Positions 1 to 12,800 of a stretch of 64,000 nt of DNA are shown one piece after another; position 1 is the first letter of the stretch; each line of letters begins with the position of its first letter. The notes under the pieces are model-generated. The model was given only the letters and a program-made list of their open reading frames with translations. It searched no databases and had not been told where the DNA came from. The DNA comes from Acanthaster planci. Taxonomy: Eukaryota; Echinodermata; Asteroidea; Valvatida; Acanthasteridae. The translations under genes and the position numbers were made by a program. The stretch covers positions 1,387,429 through 1,451,428 of the forward strand of contig NW_019091357.1 of the NCBI RefSeq assembly GCF_001949145.1, written 5' to 3'.

Positions 1-1732
1 CAGATGACGAACAGCCTGAAGCTCACTTTCACCGGCAGTGTTCCCATGCATTATGCGATGACCTTAACGTCACCTCATCACTGTGGCATTTACTCCCCAC
101 AGGGATTGTTCATAACAAGCAGGCTTGTACATCCGCCCCTGCTGTGTCACTTCATGACGCGGACAGAACAAGCTTCTAGCACAGCCATATTTAACCGATA
201 CAGACGACACACCCTGCATGATTTCACTAGTGCATGATACCCATCTTGTTGAATTAAACCCCCATTAAAACAAAAGACCTAAAAGGTAGCACAAATCAAA
301 CTATGCAGTTGGGTCTTTTTTGCGAATTCTTTAACCCTAACCTTCCCCAACTACACAGAATTAAACAGTAGTAAAGTGTTTCATTCTGTGGGGATAGGTC
401 CGGTAGGCCCATAACAGCTGGCATTTGCATTGGGTTTAGCATCCCTCAGCTTCTGTGCACAAATCCCATATGGGTGTTTAACTTTGTGTGAATGGGGAAG
501 GTTAGGGCCAACAACCCTTGGGGGTTAGGGCCAACAACCCTTGGGGGTTAGGGCTAGCAACCCTTGGGGGTTTNNNNNNNNNNNNNNNNNNNNNNNNNNN
601 NNNNNNNNNNNNNNNNNNNNNNNNNNNNNNNNNNNNNNNNNNNNNNNNNNNNNNNNNNNNNNNNNNNNNNNNNNNNNGGGCTAGCAACCCTGGGGGGGGG
701 TTAGGGTTAACATGGTGGGAGAAAGTACAGCAGTTGTGATTGAAAATAAAACTATTCTAATTTTTCACCCTATTTGAGACATTCACTGATACTGTTAACT
801 GGTCTTAATTTTGTTTAAAATGACACAAAGCTTGCTGGACTGGAGTACCGTTTAATTCAAATATGAGTTTGTTCACCCACTGTCGATTTTTTTTCAACAA
901 CATTGGTACCTGACAGTAATGTTTTAAACCAAAATGTTATCTTTAAGACTAATGATTACAAAATAGAAGAAGTTGTAAACTCATGTAAACGCTTTGTCTG
1001 GAAATATAGCCAGGGAAAATGTACACTTACTTAAATATCTACCATACTCAAAATCAAAACTGCCTTGTACATGACTCTACGATAATGAAGTACATGTACC
1101 TACACTTTGCACGATGTACTTGAGGAAAACCTCAAGTTGGACTTCATTTCACCCAGATTGTGAAATAGGCCATTTCTTTCTAAAAGTACACTTAAAGTTG
1201 AACAGGACAATTTTATTCTAGACCAGGATTGAAAATGTTTCCAAAACATGCACATGCACATACAGCACATGAACCACAAGAGCACCGACTGAATTATTTT
1301 AGCTTTTATTTATTTCAATAGTTATTAAACATGTCCTTTGGGACATACATACATACATTTATTGATGTGTACGATGACAGTAGCTTGTGTGAGATGAGCG
1401 TTAGGAAATCCAACAATACATGGCCTGCTCATCAGCCTCAGGCATGTAAAGTTGTAACTTATTTTATTGTAAAAAAAATGTAAGATGTCACGCGTACACA
1501 AGTTGTATATACAGTACATACATGATGTAGAGTGTTGTAGCCTACATGCATCATGTACATGATAGTTCTGATATTAAATAGGCTGGTAAGTAAAACACAG
1601 AAAGGGGACATTGCTAGGTTAACGACAATCCCTTTTCATTTGAACCACTTCGTTAAAAACCATGGAGGAAAGAATGAAAACCCTGTTGACTTCTATTTCT
1701 AATTTTTAACGTTTTGTTCCGTCATTTCTTAC
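1..1732. other. Presumed intron 1 of the CIB-type gene, with repeats and a gap
   Basis: No coding sequence is visible here. The stretch holds the GTTAGGG-rich tandem repeat and gap (annotated separately), AT-rich DNA, and a tract near 1310-1370 with TTTATTTATTT and CATACATACATACA runs that resembles simple or retroelement-tail sequence. Open frames in it are short and have no recognisable content. Confidence 0.5.
494..712. repeat. GTTAGGG-rich tandem repeat interrupted by an assembly gap
   Basis: Copies of a roughly 23-base unit containing GTTAGGGCCAACAACCCTTG are visible at 500-573 and continue after 678. Bases 574-677 (104 positions) are N. The unit carries the vertebrate/echinoderm telomere-like word GGGTTAGGG next to its near-complement AACCCT, so each unit is partly self-complementary. 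The gap very probably reflects collapse of this repeat during assembly, so the true array length is unknown. Confidence 0.85.
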
Positions 1733-1783
1733 CTGATAATCGTCGAGTTCCGCCTCAGTGAAGACGCTGTGTGATCCCCCCAT
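1733..1783 (-). CDS. First coding exon of a CIB-type calcium-binding EF-hand protein (partial)
   Basis: Reading the minus strand, an ATG at 1783 opens a 17-codon exon, MGGSHSVFTEAELDDYQ, that ends at a good splice donor (CAG|GTAAGA, exon end 1733) in phase 0. The calcium- and integrin-binding proteins CIB1-CIB4 start the same way: an N-myristoylation site MG, then about ten residues, then a conserved E-x-L-x-x-Y-Q ending, also 17 residues long in CIB2. The Gly2 here could therefore be myristoylated, which would tether a small EF-hand protein to membranes and integrin or mechanotransduction partners. I found no second exon between 1732 and the left edge, so the EF hands must lie outside the window. 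The call rests on one short exon and the CIB paralogue cannot be decided; CIB2/3 look closest because of the FTE-x-x-L-x-x-YQ pattern. Confidence 0.6.
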
Positions 1784-2306
1784 ATTGACAGCACTTGTCA
1801 ATGTACTTGTCGCTCGATATTCTCAAATATTTAAAGTCGTCAAGTAAGTTTTTCTCAGTTAATTAATGCATTTTCCATTCGGAAAACTTACTCACGTCAT
1901 CGTTTTCACGCATCGATGGAGAAAATAATGTCACCGCCAGTGCGTTGCCAGCTTATAATTAGGTATCCATTACGTTTTATCACTGGTACTTGCAAGTGAT
2001 ATGACAGCATGGGTTAGTTGTTTGTTACCAGCGTCATTTTTTCGCAACAGGTGGTCCGGAGGGCGCCCTTGCTGCCAACCGGATTGTAAAGGGTGCAATC
2101 CAAGCCTTGAAACTTGAACACTGTCAAATGGTAAAATCAACTTGAACACTCTTCAGGGCTCAATGGCATTTGCAAGCTTGGCATTCATTGAGGTTTTGTC
2201 AAACAAAATTATTCTTTGGTCGTTAAAATGTCAATTTTTTGGGGTTAACCAATGAAATTTTTAATTATTCACACGTCCCATGTAATGTAAACAAAACATG
2301 TGGTTT

Positions 2307-2360
2307 TATGGGGATCACTATAAAAGCGAAGCTTGTCAACTTGAAGTAGTGATCCCCATA
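2307..2360. repeat. Perfect 14-bp inverted repeat (hairpin)
   Basis: TATGGGGATCACTA at 2307-2320 is repeated as its exact reverse complement at 2347-2360, with a 26-base spacer. It could form a hairpin in RNA or be the ends of a very short element. Confidence 0.85.
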
Positions 2361-3637
2361 GTCAATAGTAAACAATTTATGTATACCAAGAAATTAACAC
2401 ACTAAACACATAGAATTAGCAACAATTTAGGAATAACATAATGGAATGGCACCCTAAAAGAACGGTGCAACACCCACGGGTGTTTCTGTTTTTCTCAGCA
2501 AAAGTGCTCTATAAAGCATGACCGAACTTGCATAGAGATATCATTTGAAACCATTTTGCTCCTATTTTATAGTCATACCACAAACAACTTAGTCAAATTA
2601 ACCCTTTGTGTCAGGAATAAGGTTTGTTTTTTTTGGATACCGTATTTAAATTACTGGAAAAGCTATTTATTCGCCATAATAAAACATTCAAAAGGATGCA
2701 ACAGTCACAACAAGAGCAGGCGGGACCACTCGGTTCCTCGCGCAGCTTTTCTACTTTCCATCACATTACTCTCTATATACTGAGGCCGCGTGACACCCAT
2801 GAGATATGACCGTGGCACTGACAGGGACACCCTGGTTAAACCCATACCAGTCATCATATCAACGCCAATTCGTCAATTGATTACCGGTAGCATGGGACGG
2901 GCAAAGCGGATATACCACTGCGGACAAACTTAATTATTGGCTGTTGGAGGTGGCTTGACTTGTACCTTAAGTAAAAAGGAAAACTCAGCTCGTGCACCGA
3001 CCGCCAATTAAGTTACCTGGCGCGATGCATAGGGCGAGAATTATCGGTCTCTGGCCGGACGTAGGAGCCTGCAGCCAGAATTGCATTCTAATCCCGCTGC
3101 TTTGGCATGGTATTTATTCAAAAACTCTGACATAAAAGTGTTTCTATTTCTCTCGGCACGAATTCCGTCTAGTCCTCTTTGATGCTTCAGCTCGATGATG
3201 CGTAAACCAACTTGAATGGTAAAAGGCAAGTTGAGCTGGGCATTTTGAAATCAAGTTGGTAAAAATGATCAGTTTGTTTAGTCGCCTACATTATACCTCC
3301 ATGATTATACTTCCCTCTCATCAATTTCAATTTAATGTGCTTCACGCTATACCTTCTGGAAATGGGGGGGGGAGTCCCCCATTAAGCTAGCCGTAACCAG
3401 TTTGGACCGGCTGTGAGCGGTCGCAGACGGCCACACAAAAGCCACTGCGCGCTTAAATATGAATTATTCAATTTGAATGGTTGTCGTCGTTGCATGCCCG
3501 TGATAACGCACAAAAGAAACGAGAACCAGTGATCATGAATTATGAAAAATCACCGGCGCACGTGGAAAAAAACGTGCTCTGTGCGCAATATATCCCATCA
3601 TATGTAAACATTAAATAAACCGGCGCTGTGCTTGCGC

Positions 3638-3657
3638 AGCTAGCTAGCTAGCTAGCT
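3638..3657. repeat. (AGCT)5 self-complementary microsatellite
   Basis: Five perfect AGCT units form a 20-bp palindromic tract about 160 bp upstream of the SLC16-like start codon, probably in its promoter or 5' untranslated region. Confidence 0.85.
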
Positions 3658-3814
3658 GAGCTGGCAGCTTTGTGTAGATTCTAAAACAAGAAATGACGGT
3701 TTGGCTCTAGGGTTTGGTTATTCCTTACTGCCGCGCAAAGAAGAAATTGTAGCTTTCGTTGACTCAAAGTCGATCGCTTTTTTTCTCAACAAGATATAAC
3801 GTGTGAAGCTTAAT

Positions 3815-6800
3815 ATGTGTGCTCCATCGTCGAAGCGGTTGGTGGACTCCACCACCACCGGCCCGGTAGATAATCCTCCTCCGTCCTCTGCTGGTGACGG
3901 GGAGAGCAACTCAGCGCCGATGCCAACAGATTATCATCCCGGTAGTTACACCCTTGCAGCAGTGACACAAGATGATCCCGGCTCTGCACACCGCCTTCTC
4001 GAAATGCCAGATTATCAGAACAGTAACCTCCATCAGAAAGTCTGCATTGATTCAGATCTTCACCCAATGACGAGAACCAGGAAACTGCTGAACGCTAAAA
4101 ACAAGGTTTTGTCTTTTTTGCGGCAGAAGTGTGGTGTGATTTTAACAGGGGCCGTCTGCATTTTGTTTTTCAACATCATCGGCTGGATGGGTTGCTACAG
4201 TGTCTTGTTCGTGAGTCTGCAAGATGAATTCCATAGTAGCGCCACAGAAACAGGTGAGAAAGTCGTTCAAGGAAGTGTTTTCGCATTTATTATATTTCCT
4301 TACTGAATTTATACTGAGTATTACTAGGCTTATTCGGTTTTCTTCTTTTACCGTGACGGTTTCATGGCGCAAGGAAAACATTCCTGGGAATTTCTAATCT
4401 GCTCTGAGATGAAACAATGGAATCATTGTCAAGATCGTAAATCATGTTCCTGGGATGTTGTCCGTAATAAATGAAGACCATGGAATCTGTTTCTCGCGGT
4501 GAGGCTTAATGCAATCTCTTGCCGCGTTTTATCAGTAAACAGCATTGAACTTCAAGTGGTTATCATGTCCAGGGATGTCTTATCTTTTAAACACACAGAT
4601 ATGTACAGCCTGCTGCCCATTATGTTTATGAAGTCAAAATCAGCACAGAAAGTGTTTCTTTCTTGACCTTTTTGCAGAGCCATGTTTATCATGTTTATTA
4701 ATGTATAATATTGAAACATAATTTATACAGAATACTAAATAATTTACTGACATTTGCAACAATATAATTCAAAGTTATGGCTGTTTTTAAACTGTCCAAT
4801 ATAAAAACTTGCCTTTATGCTCGTTTTATCATTCTAGTGTTAACTCTCTATGAATTGCCCAAGTTTGTAATTTTACTGTCTTCATGTTAAGTTACATTTA
4901 TCATAAATATTTTGGAGATTTGCCATTTATCTGACCATAAGAGTTGGCTTCCTGTTTTTACTGTATTTTCTTGATTCTCAAAGAATTTTAGAAATCATTT
5001 CCAATTTTAACCTGAAGTAGGCCCTTATTGATTTTGAGTTAGGTTCATACATGAGTACCCACCATGAACAATAAAATGTTACATACCTAAAAGAATAAAA
5101 AACTTTGCCATCCACTTTGGACATCTTCTAAGAGAAAATTGTCAGAAATCACTGAAATTTGAAAATCACCACAAATTACCACCTCGTCTTGCACCCAAAA
5201 GAACTGAACAATATCTCGCATTCAGTTGAAAATAAAGAAGGGAATATTCAGAAGCCATCACTCTCAGTTGAGTGTGGGTACTTTTACATGGGATCAAAGA
5301 ACAGGGCTCGGTAACCAAAAAACCTTAGCTATTATGAAATCTGCCCATTGTGTGAGACGCTTCGCTTTGTACACTGCACACAATGGGTGCCAAAAGTGCC
5401 CATGTAATGACAGTCAGCTGTGCGTTGGTCTGATCACTGGCAGGGGCTGGCTAATTTCCTGTTATTGTGAAATGCCTAACCTGTACTAATATCCAGTGCA
5501 TTAACTGAATGATAAAGAGACAAAGGAATCTGTCTCTTTAACAAAGATTTAGAAAACGGCCAATTTTTATTGTGGGGTTTGAAATTGGTCATGGAATCCA
5601 ACACTCTCAATTCTCCATGGATACTCTGTCAAAACACTTAGTATGGAAAGAATGAATTTAAAAATACAAAATGTTTCCAAGGTGAATTTTAAACTTTGCG
5701 CATGTTCTGGCAGGTTCGTTGATGATAGGAACATGTGTTTTAAATGACAGATTGCGTAAAAGCAGTTACTTGGAAACTACATACATGTATGATGAGCAGT
5801 GGACCTTGTTACAAAATGTTGAAGAGACTATATATAAACTTACGAAATCAACATCTGCCTTCACCTTTATGCATACCTTCAAGAATTTTCACTAAAAGCT
5901 GACTACATTGACGAGCACACAAAAGGCTTTTTGGACCCATTAGTATAAATGTTGCAGGTACATGTACATGTATATTTATACATGTACCTCATGTGTGAAG
6001 TTGTAAATTCATCCAAACTGAATTTGCAAATCATCTTTTCTTATGCCTCAAAAATCAATTTCATGGGTTGGGGAACCATGTCACTGATGCATGTTGGCAG
6101 CTGTTGTGAAACATGGTAATTGAAACCCCCAGTCTGGCGTAAATAAAGGTCATCTATACAATCCCATTGTTGAATCTCCTATAGAAGCTCTTTGTATTCA
6201 AATTTATGGGGCTGGCTGCAGCTACACTTGTTTATCCGTTCCTCGCTAAAAGCTACATGTAGGGCCTTGTCTACCTGCAGAAAGGGGGGGTGTAAGCCAG
6301 CCCAGGTTTCATTTTGCTGCCAGTGCATTGAATGTTGGGCTGGAAACGACCTTCTGACCTGAAGGCTTGATGGAAATTTGGAAAGCTTTGGCACCTTGCC
6401 AGCACCCAGGCTTAACTTGTCTAGGTTGCCAGTTATTCCAGTCTGTGCAAAACACAATCTTTAAGTTTAAGAACTCCAATGTTTAAATTAAACTTAAAAA
6501 GCCAAGCAAGGTGAAACAGTGTGACCATCACAAGCCAAGCAACTAAATGCAGCTTTGTTAAAGAAAACCCATAAATGACACCTAAAAATTAAGGAAAAAA
6601 AGTCCAGAAAGTGCATTGAAAAGTCCAAAGATGTCACTCAGTCAATTTTAATATTTATTTTTACCCGTGTTTAAAGTAGGCATGCTACACCCTTCACACA
6701 AAGAGAGCCCATCCCTCCTGCAGCAATGAAATTTTTCTGCAACATACGGGATATTTTTACAGTTTTAAAACTGGTCAATAAGAAAGAAAATAGAACAATG

Positions 6801-9800
6801 GTAGGCACTGCTACCCTTGGTACCTTCAGAAATTCAGTCTTGCATGTTCATTCTCCTTACCAGTTTTATCCACAGGATCCAAGGTAAGATAAATAAATAC
6901 AGATAAGTACTTGACCCTGAAAATACTTTTTTGTGGTATTATTTTTGCAAAATCTTACTTGAGTGTTTCACCCCTATAGTACTTGAACGTGTAACACACA
7001 CGTCGATGGAACCGATAGAGGCAGAGCTCGCCAGACTGGCATGATGAGAGGACTGGAGTATCTCTATTACTGTCGCAGTGGGCTCTCTCGTTGTCATGGA
7101 AACTGTTTTCGTAGAGCAGTGGCTGATGAGTGGATGCCCGGGCGGAAGGCAAGGTGCTGATGGCTGTCTGATCCAGATGTTTAAAGGTGCAGCCTAGATT
7201 TTGAAGACAGAAGGCTAAAACATGCTGATCTTCTACGTGACGTCTCCCTCGTCATGTCGTGCCTCGCAGCTCTTCCGTGATGTTACAACATCACCACCTA
7301 CATCACAACACTCCTCCAATGTGGCACTTTACATCAACTCCAAGATCATGCAAGCCCCTGCAATCGTGGCCGAGTCTGAAGCGTGATACATCCGTATGCT
7401 GTAAACACCATGATTTTTTTTTGTTTTTTTACTTTTTAAAAATTATTTTCCCCATTTTTTTGTGTGCTGTATTGTTCATCCATTCAGGTCTGAATGTACC
7501 AGACAAACAGATTCTAACAATCCTCTCCTTGAAAGTGAAAATCAACTTTGTGAAATTTTACCTATTTGATGATGACAACTTGCCTTTTTTAACAACTGTG
7601 TTCTCTCCCAATGTAGCAAAAAGTCAACCTGCTGGAGTTTTTTTTCCAAGTTTTTTTATCTTTTCATTGAAATACATGCTATCAGCTGAGTTTGTGGTTA
7701 CCAAAGGTAACCCCATTAAACAAAAATATCAATTTTAAAAAAGGAAGTGAACAACATTCATGGATACTTTTACATTGTTAATGCCCAAATGTTTTTTTAA
7801 GAAGAATTTGAATGAGAACAGAGAATAATGTACTCATTTGTACACATACACACTTTATTCATGATGTTCAATCTCTTTTGAATGAAATATTCACAATTTT
7901 CTTCTTTTTTAAAATCTGTTAATCAAATTTACTCATTATACAAAGATTATTGAAATATCTGTTGGCGAGTTTGTCTGTCCTGTTCCAACTTTATAGCTGT
8001 TTTTTTTGTGTGTGATTGCCTTGTTTATGATGCATAAATTAAAATGCAAATCAGTTGAAAAGGCCATTTTGCAGAATTTCATTCAGACCATTCATACATG
8101 CCCAAAATCTGTTGTTGTATGTTTCACAGTGTCTTATTCACATGTCCATGTAGTGTCAGTTGTCAAAAATGAATGCACAAACTTCTGTCAACAATGGTAA
8201 CCTGTGTGTTATGCTTGAAATCAGCAAAGTTTGAACTCTGTTGAAAAAAAGGGAATTGCAGTAATTGCTGTTTGTTTTCTGCTGGAAAAAAAAAACACAA
8301 AAACAAAGCAATCTGTATGTTGGTTGTTCGCAGTGATGTCTGTCTTGTTTCTGTTCGGTGTGCTCATATTTTTTTTTTTTTTGCTTTTTTTTGCCATCCC
8401 TCCATCTGCCATGATGTCTTTTTATGTTAACGGTGTCCCAACATGTATGCTTCTTACATTTTTTATGCTTGTCTGAGTGGGTCAGGAAAAATTTTGCGCA
8501 TGAACAAAATGCAAATCCAGCTGTCAAAACCAGTTGTCTTGTTCATCAGTCAAACTTCATCTCAATCAATCTCAGCGCAGGAATAGACAGCAACCCCTCC
8601 CCCCCCCCAAAAAAAAGGGTGGTGGTCTAATGTTGATGGTCTTTGGAAGGACAAAGAAGTACTTGTTCATGTACCTCTTGCCCTCAGCAATCGCCTTGAC
8701 TGCTGCAAAGTTGGACGTACATGTATCTAACAATTTTGAATCACAATCCCAAACTGAAATGTTATTCCTCTCATCCTGCTTCACTTATTCTGTGCTGGGC
8801 CAAACACATTTTCATTGTTGTGGGACCGGGACAGATAAATTGGATGGATGCACAAAGATTACACTGCTTATCTCCATCTTGAAAGCGATAGTTTTGACAT
8901 CCACTTAGGTAAATGGTGGTATACCGGTATAGTAGATTCCAATTGGTGTGCATTCCACTAACAAATTTGAGTTTTACATAAATTTGCATTTTGCATGCAA
9001 ACATGTACATACATGTATCTTGTATGCGTACATGTCTGCCAGACTGCAATGACTAATAGTGTATTAACACAGTTTCTGTGAATGATTGACAAACATTAAA
9101 CCCCATGCAAAGGCATGGCTTGTTCCACCCAAGTGTGACAGATTTTTATTTTTTTCTTCCTATTCCCCGTTTCTATCCCACACCCCCCCCTTTTTGTTCG
9201 TATCATGCACACAGGTTGGGTGGGGTCACTTGCCTTCATCATCACCTCTTTGGTCACCCCTTTCAAGGACTGCCTCCGGCGTCGCTTCTCCAACCGCTCC
9301 ATCTGCATCATTGGTGTCATCTGCTGCTCCGTCTCCGTGGTCACCTCCTCCCTGGTACCTCAGCTCTTCTATCTCTTCTTCACGTTCGGCGTCTTGTACG
9401 GCGTGGGGACAGGCCTGGTCTTCAAGTCCTCGCTGGACCTGTTGCTGAGTCGCTTCCCAAGTTATTGCGGTCGAGTGTCCTTCCTGATCCTCACAGGTTC
9501 CACTGCAGGTATGCCAATCAAATGTAAGGCCGTCATGGTCACATTTGCACCTGTTGCTTACAATAATAGAAACAATTTGTGAATCCAGTTTGCCAGCAGA
9601 AAACCTAAAAGTTTTAAACTTTTTTGAAACAGTTGTATGCAAATTTATGTGAGTCTTGATCTCTTAAGGTTTGTACTTAACAACCTCATTTTTATGCAAA
9701 TTTATGCGAGTCTTGATCTCTTAAGGTTTGTGCTTAACCTCATTTGTATGCAAATTTATGCAAGTCTTGATCGCTTAAGGTTTGTACTTAACAACCTTCC

Positions 9801-12800
9801 AAGGACTTTGACACAGGTCCTTATGCAGTTGTTCTCTTGTGTACATCATTTTTATTTGTCCTCAGAACTAACACACAGCCTGTATACATGGCTAAAGGGG
9901 AGGTTTTTTCTTGAAGTAAAATTATTAAACCAATTTGTTGAATTTTTCAAAACTTATTTTGACTCTTTGACTCATAAGGTACTTATGAATAGGAATAAGT
10001 ATTGGCTATTCCCTGTATAATACAGGCCTTAGAAGAGATAGGCCTTGTATTTATAAGGGAATGAACAACAAAGAATACCAAGATTTGAAATCTGAATGTC
10101 TCCTTATTTTTAGTATTTGTAAGATGTTGCATTAGTGGGGTTCAGGGTTATCTTTGGCATGCAGGGACAAGAGGTTATAACATTTTAAGATGCGTTGTTT
10201 TTACATCGGCTCGGGCATTTGGTAGGTAAGACAGTGTACATGAACATATGTGACCTGTCATGACAAAATGAACGTTGAGTCCCCTTCCACTCTTTCCAAT
10301 TTTGACGGTTCAAAGTCAAATATTGAGGTGGAAGTCAAGTTTGCGGTTGTGTAATATTTGGAAGGAGTAACCTGTCTCTTATTTAATTCCAAATATCGCA
10401 GGATTGTATATTTAAAAACGTCATTTTTAGCAATTTTGATGATAGCATTATTCATGCCTGTTCTGAAATGTTGGACGCAAAGCTGTTAGAATAATGTCAC
10501 ATTGTCACCTATAAATACTTTTACCCTTAAGTGTTCCATGTGCATACCACTAAAAAGCTCTGTTTCTGGTGAATTGAAAAATACCAGTATCTCAATTTTG
10601 AAAATCCCGAATTTCAGCTCATTTTTGTGGTGATCAGGTGCAATCAAGTCCTGTTAGAATGCACGGGTCTTACACCAGGTGTATCCATGAGCCTGGTTGC
10701 ATAACTTCCCAACGTCTTGTCTTTTCTTTGCTGATAGAGGGGTATGTCTTGTCAGAGCGGGTAACTCCCTCATTTCAAGACAGGCTGATAGTTTGACACA
10801 TGTTTCAAGTTACATCTTTTTTTTTTTCAACCGTTCCAGGTGTTTTTGCCTGGACGCCAATCTTGACTGCCTTAATCGATTTGTGGGGTTGGCGGCAAAC
10901 CTGCCGTATCTCCGCTGCCGTCATTCTGCTTGTCTGCCTTCCCTCCACCCTTCCCATGGGCATGGCGCCTCCACCTCCTCAGTTTGATGACACTAAAAAA
11001 TGTCCCAACACCAAGAATGCCCACGACGCCGAGATCGCTGATGGCAAACTGAAGTCTGACAGGAAGAAAGCCAGACAGACAAGGAATAACAAGGAGGAAA
11101 TCAAGTGGGCGGGGCTCAAAGAGAAGCGCATTTTGTTCATGCCAGAGGCATGGCTCTTTGGCTTGGCCAATCTAGTGTCCTACGTCAGCATGGGTTTTTA
11201 CAATGTGAATCTTGTAAGTCAACTTATTGGAATTTGAGAAGGCTTACAGTGCAAACACACTGTTAAGGCTGCATCTGAATCTGTTTTCTAGAACTAGGTC
11301 TAGGTCTTCACTCCATTGGAAATACGTGCAGATGCACAAACAATAGACCTAGCCAGCGCTGGAAGCCAGTTTCGGACATGGTCAAAGTTTAGTAGACAAG
11401 TTGAAAAGCTACATTGAAGCATACGTTTACAGGGAAGTAAGGCCTCGTTTATCAGCATGAATTTCAGGCTGTCTCTACATTTGAGATAGCATATCGGCAT
11501 ACATGTAAACATTCCCTGTATGCCCAAAACGTCAGGCTGATACGTCGGAACCAACTTACTTTCCTGTGTGATGGGAAAGACACTGGAGGTTTATATTGAT
11601 TGTTGGACTCTGTTGGTAATGGCTGCTTCTGCATTGAACAGTGAGACTTTGTCCGAATGAACTGGCTGTCGGGCTGGGAGTAACATGTGCATCTGAGCGG
11701 TGTAGCTGCAGCTGTTTAGCCAGTGGTTGCCATAGACCGTTGTGATGATCACATATTGATAAAAGGGAGCTGACACTTTTTCCTTCCAGCCTCAGTTTGG
11801 TTACATTGCTTTGAATGGTGGAAAAGCAAGATGGCTACCCCATGATGGAGGTCCATTGGCAGACATGTTATTTTCACAGCCCCAGCCATAACTTTCGGAC
11901 ACAGCACAAGTGTCAAGTTCTGACAGGATTTATGTATGCACTGTACTTGTGAGGGTGTTCTTCTGTGATTTGAAATATGCTGGGGATTTGTGCACATTCA
12001 GTTAAAAAGTGGTAACAGGCGCATGCCACCTTTTGCTCATACAGCTCGAATTGACTTGCATGTAAGTTAGGCACCGTCAATATCGCCCAGAGTATAAGCT
12101 ACAGGGACATTTTTCACTCAGTGCGAGAACCAACAACATATGCCATGGCTTATTAAAAATTATGGTCATGTTACGTTGCGCTTTTGTATTTTTTTAGTAA
12201 CGTTTGTTCCTCAGTAGAGGTGTTTTCGATATATTTTTCAATATTGATGTTTTCGAAGTTTTGATGCTTCTCCAAAATCCAATATTTTCGATAGATCGAT
12301 ATTATCAAATAACTAACATCAGCGATATCGATATCAAACCCATATCAATAATATTGATCTATCGACGGTGCTTAATGTACATGTGGGTGAACGGATGTGT
12401 TCAGCAGGTGGTGTGCCCTTATAAGAAGATGCCCTCTACTGCCCTGCCCAGAGCAATTAGACATGATGTGACTATGGCTTGAAGCCACTTACCCTAGTGG
12501 CTTCCATAGGTTCATGTGTTATTTCTAGCCAAAGGCATTCATATTTATGACCACACTGCTCAAATATGTATCTGAGATGCCTGCATGTAGTACCGACTTT
12601 CTAAACAGGTTGAGGCACAGAACACCTTCCCCTGGAGGATTGTTCACAGAAAGTGGCACTGAGACAAATGAGCTTAATAACCAGAGCACACGGAGTAAGC
12701 AGAGACCGCATCTAAGATCTAAGAAAAGGTCCGATGACGGGGTTTGAAAAAAGTCACTATTAAACTGTCCCTCTGTTTGTAATTTCCAGGTGAGCTATGC

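Larger units (their letters stand above)
1784..3814. other. Divergent intergenic region between the CIB-type gene and the SLC16-like gene
   Basis: The two genes are transcribed away from each other, so both promoters should lie here. I see no coding exon. It contains a perfect inverted repeat at 2307-2360, a GGGGGGGGAGTCCCCC run near 3365, and an (AGCT)n tract at 3638-3657 close to the transporter start. There is no clear TATA box that I would defend. Confidence 0.5.
9509..10839. other. Intron 2 of the SLC16-like gene
   Basis: The intron carries a three-copy tandem repeat at 9637-9800 and a hairpin at 10008-10062 (both listed). The open frame across 9637-10020 is produced by the tandem repeat and is not a gene. 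A T-rich pyrimidine tract precedes the acceptor at 10839. Confidence 0.6.

Noticed and set aside
502-739. Open frames across the gap
   Set aside because: Most of their length is N; the remainder is tandem repeat.
7259-7738. 159-codon open frame in SLC16-like intron 1
   Set aside because: Much of it is T-rich sequence giving Phe/Leu strings; it does not fit the flanking phase and matches nothing.
8156-8784. Overlapping open frames on both strands
   Set aside because: They come from poly(A)/poly(T) runs and translate to Lys- or Phe-rich low complexity.
9637-10020. 127-codon frame with three repeats of MQIYASLDLLRFVLN
   Set aside because: It is an artefact of the three-copy tandem repeat in SLC16-like intron 2.
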